In this document: positions 57,119 to 64,000 of the stretch, piece by piece
How the letters are laid out: each line of letters starts with the position of its first letter
How positions within the stretch are numbered: the first letter of the stretch is position 1
Origin: Hypomesus transpacificus
Taxonomy: Eukaryota; Chordata; Actinopteri; Osmeriformes; Osmeridae
Reading direction: 5' to 3'
DNA length: 64,000 bases
Assembly (NCBI RefSeq): GCF_021917145.1
Contig: NC_061068.1
Location: 8,128,404-8,192,403, forward strand
The notes under the pieces: model-generated
The model's input: the letters and a program-made list of their open reading frames with translations, nothing else
Databases searched by the model: none
Told to the model about the DNA's origin: nothing
Position numbers and translations under genes: made by a program

Positions 57119-57160
57119 TCAGGCTGCTCTGCCAAGGAGCCTCATCTTCAGGACCCGGAG
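57119..57160 (+). other. Possible 5' non-coding exon of ataxin-1-like gene
   Basis: A TTTCCATTCAGTTTGCAG acceptor precedes and a GAG/GTAAGA donor follows this 42-nt block, 1.7 kb before the coding exon. A CTACTACTCTTCAG acceptor at 58842-58855, ahead of the start codon exon, would receive it. Splice signals are the only evidence. Confidence 0.3.
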
Positions 57161-58855
57161 GTAAGACAGGTGGGCTGGCCTGGCCACCGCTCTTTGATGA
57201 GTGATAACGCGATGAGTGTCAATGTTTAATAATAGAAGTGTTTTAACTAGCTTTCGTCTAGTCTCTATGACACAGTCTCTGTAACCAATGCTGCTTTAAG
57301 CACATTTATGGAGTGTTTCTGTTGACAAACTATTTTATAAATACAAAACGTATTATTCTGAAATGAGAGGGACATTACAGAAGAACAGTCTCAGTATCTG
57401 AAAGTACTCTGGAGTCTTGTTTGAATGATGGCTAATGAGCTTTACTGTGGAAACAGGCTGCCATGCTGCATAGATTTGCAAAATGTCCTAGTCTTGATTC
57501 AAAGTAAATTGTTTATCGAGCTATACTGTAGCCGTGCAGTAGCTTTACTGTAGCCATTATAATACCACAAAACAGTAACATAGTTGTGTACAGTTGAGTG
57601 TATGGAACCTATTTACATAATGACATGCACTGCAAGGTGAAGTGAAATGATAGCCTCTTAAGGTCATTCAGGTGTGCTGTGAGTGTTTGTCCTCAGTCAT
57701 CAATTTTGTTAGTGTAGCAGGTCAGTCACTTATCAGGCAGTTTCAGTTTCAGTCCCCTGTCAGTACAGCGCTAGACCTAAATAAGACTAGGTCCAACCCC
57801 TTATCACTCTCTGTTATCTTCCCTGTGGCCTGTCCTGGATAGTGGGGCCCTCTGTGTGGAACTGAACATGTTTCCATGTGAGTGGTCCGCTCCATGAAGT
57901 CACCTTCCAGCTACACACACAATGAAGGATGTGATCTGAGCAATCCACCATAGCTGGGAGACGTGTCAGTCTTTGAGTCACTCGATTCATTCACTCAGTG
58001 TTGACTGTGGTGGCATGGTGATGACATAATGGAGGCCTTGGCCAAAGCTTTGCATCGGAGCGCTGTAAAAGTCCTTACTCTGCTTTCATCTCTCACCTCC
58101 CTGCTGCTCGTTTGAATGATGAGCATGTGAGGATTTGAATATGTAAGCCACTGAACTCGCGAGTATGTGAATCATGAGATAACCTGATGATCTGGAAAAT
58201 AGAGCTAAAAACAAGGCATGCTTGAGGTGAGAGCTGATCATTTATGAGGTTGTATCAAACAAAGAACCTTCTGCTTTTCTTCCCTCCAAACATTCTGAAG
58301 AACGTTGATCAACTAAAAAAAGTACACACGTATTACAAGTGTGTCTGTTTAAAACTGGTTAATGTACGCCAGATTCACTATTCATTTTGATATTCAAATA
58401 CAAACACAGTCTAAACATTTTATTAGACCACTCTTTATTTAACCCCTATAAATTATATGTATTGTGTTACCATGGTAACTTTTCTGAAGTAGAGAAATTA
58501 AAATCTTACATTCAAGCTATAGCTGGCTATCAATCAATGTCTATAGAGCTGTCTGTGCCACGAAAGGCTCTAATTTGGAGTCGCTTGGAGAAATGAATGT
58601 GGAGACTTTGAGAGCATAGTAACCATATGATTCTCCACAGGAGGTTGAGCGAGGGGGGGCTATGTCAATGTGAACAGTGTGGAAAGAGCAAAGAAATAGG
58701 GGGGGTGACAGCAGGATGGAAAATTAGATTGTGAAACCTTGGTAAACTCAGTTTATAAAATATACAGTACAATCTAAACAATCTGCTTGCATTTTCACCC
58801 TCCAAAACTGTGGAACATTTGGAACACTATAGCTATATTTTCTACTACTCTTCAG
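57161..58855 (+). other. Region before the ataxin-1-like coding exon
   Basis: About 1.7 kb, probably an intron in the 5'UTR if the upstream exon is real. I see no gene, mobile element or strong repeat here. Confidence 0.5.
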
Positions 58856-58978
58856 ACAACTTCAGGCAATTGGACTGATGCTTCAGCAGAAATCAACAGG
58901 AACCCTACGTCTTGTGACCACAGAATGCCTTCATCAATCTTAAAAAGTGCCTGTGCGAGTGACGCTTGAGTTGGACCA

Positions 58979-60611
58979 ATGAACAGCACACCAGCCCCAA
59001 CCCTGTTCCCAGTCCGAGACAGGCTTCCACCCAAGAAGAGGGACCCAAGACAGGCAGAACCAGAGCAGACTCCTGCTGCCACCTTCAAGGTGCCCTACCC
59101 GTACAAGAGCCAACATGCAGGCAGGAGCAAGAATGGGGTGAAACCCCTCTACACTCCATACCTAGACCTATCTCCATCCATGGCTGATCCAGTGACCACA
59201 CTTTACCAGCCCTGGGTTCAGTCTAACACGGTCACCAGAAGCAAACCATACATACCATATCCTGTCAGAGATCGTCCCGGCTGGGAGAAATTGAGAGATT
59301 TTTACCACAGAAGCTGGGCTGCAGTGGACTCAAGGTTGGAAGTTCCCTTTATACCATCCCATCACATGGGAAACCCCAGGGAGCTCTCCACATCTGTCCT
59401 GCCCCTAGACCACCCACGCCACACCACAAAGATCAGACCAATCGTCATGTCGACAGAGCACCTACATGGGACGGGATTGGGCTACAGGTTGGAGTTGTCG
59501 GGTGCCAGGGGACAGCTGCCCTCACCATCAGGGAGGCCCAATGAGACTTACATGAGAAGGAGAGGGAAACAGTGGAACCAAACACAAAGGATCACAGAGA
59601 CAAACCCGGCTCACCTGAGTCTAGATTTCACCTCACCCGTCTATGATCTATCTAAACTGGACGACACAAAACACAGCACCACGTCAAGCAAATTTGCCGC
59701 CGCACCAGCACTTTCATATCAGTCAGTGGACCAACACTGGACCTTAGGAACAGCAAAAGATGTCAGGGTTTCTCCCCCTCCCTCCCCAGTCCTCCGTTCC
59801 TCCCCCTCCGACCAGGCTCCCTGGCTCCTTCCTCACTTTGCGGCAGGCTCTCTGATCGAGCTCAGGGACGGCAGGCTGAAGAGGGTTGAGGACCTGCAGA
59901 CAGAGGACTTCCAGTTGGGGTCAGAGGTCAGTCCAGAGCTCCATATCAGCTCCTGCACGGTGCAGCACATCTCCCCCTCCTCCTCTCCTGCCTTCTCACG
60001 ACTCCTCATCCTGCTCCACAAAGAGCTCTCTCAGGTAAACATGGCTGCCTTCCTCACATCACAGGCTGACCACATTGAGCACTCTCTAACCAGTTACAAT
60101 TCATCCGAATATGTTTCTTTTTTGTCCCACACTGATCCCTAGAATGTCTCATGTTGCGTGATTTGATATGCTTCGCTACATACAGAACAGTGTCCTCTGG
60201 TGGACAGAGTAGGAAGTGCACGATTGTCATTAACGGTCGGTCCCCTCTCAGGAGCTGCTGGATGTGTTTGTGGAGTATCCGTTCTTCGTCTGTGGGCGTG
60301 GCTGGTCCTCCTGCTGCCCGCAGAGAACCGCTCGTCTGTGTGGCCTCCGCTGCCACCAGCTCAGCGTGGGAGACATCTGCCTGGCTCTCACCCCAGCGCC
60401 TCCCCCCAGCCCCAGACCATCCTCTCAGGGACCTGATGTACCAGCCAGTGGGGCGGAGGAGGAGTCTGAGCCCCTTCAGCGTTCCTCACCCCAGCCTGCC
60501 CAGGACCTGCCTCAGGCTTCAGCCAGCCCAGGTGGAGGGCTGGCGCCCAAGCGGAGGAGACGCTGGTCAGCTCCAGAGCTGCCAGGCCCGGGGGCTACAT
60601 GTCCAGACTGA
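58979..60611 (+). CDS. Ataxin-1 family AXH-domain protein, compact form
   Basis: Two coding exons, 58979-60034 and 60252-60611, join in phase 0 to 471 residues. The AXH domain, an RNA- and Capicua-binding fold of ataxin-1 and ATXN1L, runs from about 272 to 400: APWLLPHFAAGSLIELRDG, LKRVEDLQTEDFQLGSEVS, then after the intron VEYPFFVCGRGWSSCCPQRT and HQLSVGDICLALT. The N-terminus has RLPPKKRD, matching the LPPKKR motif of ataxin-1 relatives. The C-terminus has PKRRRRWSAPEL, which matches the ataxin-1 nuclear-localisation/14-3-3 site around Ser776. There is no polyglutamine tract and the middle is short and unlike ATXN1 or ATXN1L, which are 815 and 689 residues in human. The start has an in-frame stop four codons upstream. 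Probably a nuclear co-repressor. The paralogue within the family is not assigned. Confidence 0.87.
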
Positions 60612-60730
60612 GCTTCATTCAGGCCAAACCAACAAGAAGTTCTGTATGCTGTTTTGTTTTTCTACCTCGTTCACTCTAGTCTGTTCTGTGTGAATTACAT
60701 AAAACAGTGACAATGACTCCACAGGGATAG

Positions 60731-60736
60731 AATAAA
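60731..60736 (+). terminator. Ataxin-1-like poly(A) signal
   Basis: AATAAA 120 nt after the stop. It implies a short 3'UTR ending near 60755. Confidence 0.55.
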
Positions 60737-60754
60737 GGATCACTCCAGTTTCCC

Positions 60755-61375
60755 CCCACTCACGATTCACCTCTTCATGTAATTTAGAAGCAAATAGAAT
60801 CATCATAAAAACAATCATCTAAATTACTATTACATTACAGTTATTGATATTTGTATTGTTGTTATGATAATTAGGATTAAGCAAGGGTTCTGGTTGTATT
60901 TTAAAGCATCCTGTTTGGTGAATGACTTGATGTACTTGAATGTGTCACCTAAAATGTATTACTTTAGTTCATTCTGGAAAGATATTTGTAAAATTCTTAA
61001 ACATCTTCTACCTCTATATTTGTTTAGATCTGTGATTTAATGTTTACAAATGAGTGGGTCGTCCCATGTGCCTCTGGCTGTTCAGCTGATTCCTGCTTTG
61101 CCTTACGATGCACTTTTGTGTGACATTGATGTCCTGACTTTCATTTATTACCATTTCAAAATGCTATGCTCTGAAAATTACTTTGTTGTTAATTGGAAAT
61201 AGACTGTATACAGTTTCGAAATATGCTATATTTCAGCTTTGTGCTTATTTTTTCATAGTTGCACAGTGTGTACTTATATTATGTACAGTATCATATATAT
61301 TTAATCAACCTTTCAAGTTCCAGTCTTTGGTTGCGTGCATGGCAGAGTGATATTAAATTATTGCCCCAGGTCCAT
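60755..61375. other. AT-rich gap between convergent 3' ends
   Basis: About 600 bp with no coding signal. The ataxin-1-like 3'UTR may extend into it, as may that of bmp7. Confidence 0.5.
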
Positions 61376-61389
61376 TTGAACAGTTTCTG

Positions 61390-62287
61390 TTTATTTTTGC
61401 TGCTGTAATCTGACATTTTGTTTTGACAAAAAATAGGGCCTCCCCTCGCCCACCTGCAGATCTGGCCTGACATCAAGAGAACACTGAAGTGGAGTGATGG
61501 CTCAGAACCCACTCTATATTTTTGGGGCAGAATCATCTCCGAGACCACATGCCTCCTCTCTGCTGCGGAGGGTTTGGTGATATACATCTCTACAACCCAC
61601 TCCAGGAAACTCAGCCTAACCTCCCGGCCTATCAATCCTACACACTCGTATTACCAGTCAGAGGTGCTAGTCCTCCCAGAACCCCCCCCACCTCCCTTGC
61701 TGCAGAGAGCCAGATGTCCCACACCTGACTCTGACCAGACGCTGCCTCTAAAAACAGGATTTCAAAACAAAACACATAGATTATGTTTAACTCAAAGGTA
61801 ACCCAGCTGTTTGAAACAGTCTAACAAAAAAAACATGTGTTCGTAAAAATATATTGCATGTCTACTTGACATGTAAAGTACATCAGATGCAAAGTTCCAA
61901 ACATGGTTTCCCATCCAGGCGCAGGCTACAATGTGGGCTTCAGTACTTGTCAAACTTCCAGTTCATAACTGATGATTTTCATTTCTCTTTTCAAATGTCC
62001 AATGCACCATTTTGTAAAAATAAAAAAGTAAAAGCCCAGGCACTGGAAGTCCTTGCAGTGGACCAAGGCACAGTAAGTGTTCCTCTTTCTATGTTTTCTA
62101 GTTATAAAAGAAAAAAGTATTTGTGGATATACAATACATGACAGTTCCTAGTCAAGCTCACAAGAGAGGTCAGTTAGCCCTGAAGCAGCAGGTCCTTACA
62201 GATCAGGCAGTGACTAAGTCCCTACACCTGGCCCCTCCCCTTCCTCCTGTCCCAGTGCATCCCAGGAAGTGGGAGATAAGCCAGACG
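61390..62287 (-). other. bmp7: bmp7 3' untranslated region (inferred)
   Basis: Downstream of the bmp7 stop on the minus strand; the first canonical hexamer I see on that strand is AATAAA at 61395-61390. The end is uncertain. Confidence 0.4.
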
Positions 62288-63466
62288 TCAGTGGCAGCCG
62301 CAGGCTCTGACCACCATGTTGCGGTACTTCTTCAGGATGACGTTGGAGCTGTCATCAAAGTAAAGCACTGAGATCCCGTGCAGCTGGGTCGGAGCACAGC
62401 AGGGCTTGGGCACCGTCTCTGGGTTTATAAAGTGTACCTGCAGGAGAAACATGGTGGACAGCTATCAGGCAGACAGAACCAGATAAGATGCACTGGTGAC
62501 TTCTGAAGAACAGATGGTCTGGTACCTCCAGAGTATAGGAAATGGTGCACACTAAATAACCGCTATAGACTCTAGACTATGTGATGTTACAACAAACGTT
62601 AATCTTACCAGAGTCTGCACAATGGCATGGTTAGTGGCGTTCATGTAGGAGTTGAGGGGGAAGGCACATTCACCCTCGCAGTAGTACGCTGCATAGCCCT
62701 CTGGAGCAATGATCCAATCCTGTGGTAAAAGCCACAAAACTGTAAGTTACAAATGACAACTCCTGAAGGTTAGCAACACACACTGGTCCAATGGCTTACC
62801 TGCCACCCCAGGTCCCTGAAACTGACATACAGCTCATGCTTCTTACAGCCCTGCTTGGGCTCCGTGCTGAGGTTCTCTGCAAGACCAGAGGGAACATAAA
62901 ACACCGGTTCAGCGGGGCACTTCAATAACTCAGATCAACTCTCTGCTGTGGTGGTCAGCTGTGTTGGGGACCTACCTGCAGCAGCCTCTGCGACCTTCAA
63001 GGCATCCTGGGCAGTCTTCTGGGTTTTGGACCGGTTCCGCCCCTTGTGACCATGGGCAGAGCGGGCACTGCGAAAGCGGACTTCAGTGGCTTTGAAGAAG
63101 GCCACCATGAAGGGCTGCTTGTCGTGTGACCCTGTACCGCCCACCAATCCCACCAGCCGGAAGTTCACACTCTGGCCTGAAGGCGGAGACAGACCCATTT
63201 CAGCTAACAGTCTCCGCTGCTGAATAGACCTCTTGCATGTCTATCAATCACAGTTCACTCCACTAAGTTTACTATACATTTGGAGCTCTCCCTCATGATT
63301 CTACTGTGGTGACTCACCGTCAGCACCCTCTACCAGCAGCTGCAGGCCCAGGTTCTGCTTGGGGTTCATCACCCAGTGGTTACTGGTGGCTGTGATGTCA
63401 AACACCAGCCAGCCCTGCTCAGCTGCCCACACTACCCGCGAGTCCAGCAGGAATGGCTCCACATCA
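62288..63466 (-). CDS. bmp7: Bone morphogenetic protein 7, last five exons (partial)
   Basis: Secreted TGF-beta family ligand that binds BMP type I and II receptors and signals through SMAD1/5/8. Exons 5' to 3': 63466-63318, 63176-62976, 62876-62800, 62719-62609, 62437-62288; all phases match. The first gives the end of the prodomain ([30 protein letters not shown]). Cleavage is expected after FRSAR. The mature domain has all seven cysteines: [37 protein letters not shown], glycosylation site [23 protein letters not shown], and [26 protein letters not shown] separates BMP7 from BMP5, 6 and 8. The signal peptide and first two exons lie past the window end; whether this is the a or b fish copy is not decided. 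Confidence 0.92.
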
Positions 63467-64000
63467 CTGGGGAGCACACACACACGAGGAGAGTTATGCA
63501 CCAGGTGTCCTACATTCGACAGGTTGGTTCGATTTCTGAATGAACAAAATAAGCTTTGGTTGAAAAGTATTTGGGGTTGTTTATTGTCATGACAGTTCAC
63601 ATTCAGTGGTAATTTGATTTCCCTAGGCCATTCTAGTTCAACAACAAAACCATGGTTGATCTAGAAGGCTATTAATCACAAACAAGAGATAACTCGTAGA
63701 TGCTCTGTATCCCTTATACGGCCATTATTAAAAGAGGAATCTCTCCTCGTCAGAAAAAAATTCCCAGACTGATGGAAGCAGATATGGCAGCTCAGAGGCA
63801 GATTTCACAGACAATGGCTTTGTTTACATATTGAGTTTCAAGGCCTGAGGCTAACAGCAGAGACTCTTTGATTGTCGCCTGTCTGTATGGTGGGTATGGT
63901 GTGTGTGTGTCTGTGAATGACAATGGTGTTCCTCTTAACACCAACATCTCAGTCTCACTGTCCCCGCTGAGACACACATCACGCCCACACACGACGCCGT
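63467..64000 (-). other. bmp7: bmp7 intron 2, partial
   Basis: Upstream of the exon starting at 63466 I see no match to the bmp7 exon 2 sequence before the window ends, so this is taken as intron. Confidence 0.6.

Noticed and set aside
62288-63466. Assignment as bmp5, bmp6 or bmp8
   Set aside because: [18 protein letters not shown] and [16 protein letters not shown] are the BMP7 forms; BMP6 and BMP8 have HLM at the same place.

Overview
The window is nuclear DNA from a ray-finned fish. Genes are split into many exons with GT-AG introns, dinucleotide and tetranucleotide microsatellites are dense, and there are an L2-type LINE with an open reverse-transcriptase frame, tRNA-derived SINEs and TTAA-flanked MITEs. 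The gene content matches a block that lies on human chromosome 20q13 (CDH4, TAF4, LSM14B, CDH26, BMP7, with DBNDD2 elsewhere on 20q). I read the genes by stitching exons with matching splice phases; every multi-exon model below keeps one open frame across all its junctions.

Layout. (1) 93-24907, + strand: the 3' twelve coding exons of R-cadherin (cdh4), from within EC1 to the stop, with a long 3'UTR to about 26585. Its large introns hold most of the repeats: L2 LINE, candidate solo LTR, SINE pieces, GGGA and CT tracts. (2) 26590-30175: intergenic, no gene recognised. (3) 31373-36745, - strand: taf4, complete in 16 exons. (4) 37437-39572, + strand: lsm14b, complete in 8 exons, head-to-head with taf4 across about 690 bp. 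(5) 40149-45647, - strand: a cadherin-26-like gene, complete in 16 exons, tail-to-tail with lsm14b with poly(A) signals only about 55 bp apart. (6) 46466-54122, - strand: a DBNDD2-like dysbindin-domain gene with a 6.8-kb first intron. (7) 58979-60611, + strand: a compact ataxin-1-family (AXH) gene. (8) 62288-63466, - strand: the last five exons of bmp7; the 5' exons lie beyond the window.

The genes are functionally mixed and do not form an operon-like system: two adhesion receptors, a TFIID subunit, a P-body RNA-binding protein, a CK1/dysbindin-family regulator, a nuclear co-repressor-like protein and a secreted morphogen. The most useful observations are the unusual compact ataxin-1 paralogue beside bmp7, three GC-AG introns in two neighbouring genes, a 29-nt poly-C tract that forms a taf4 3' splice site, the shared taf4/lsm14b promoter interval, the near-abutting 3' ends of lsm14b and cdh26, and two well-delimited TTAA-flanked MITEs. 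I did not see any prokaryotic-type system, CRISPR array or wholly new gene family.
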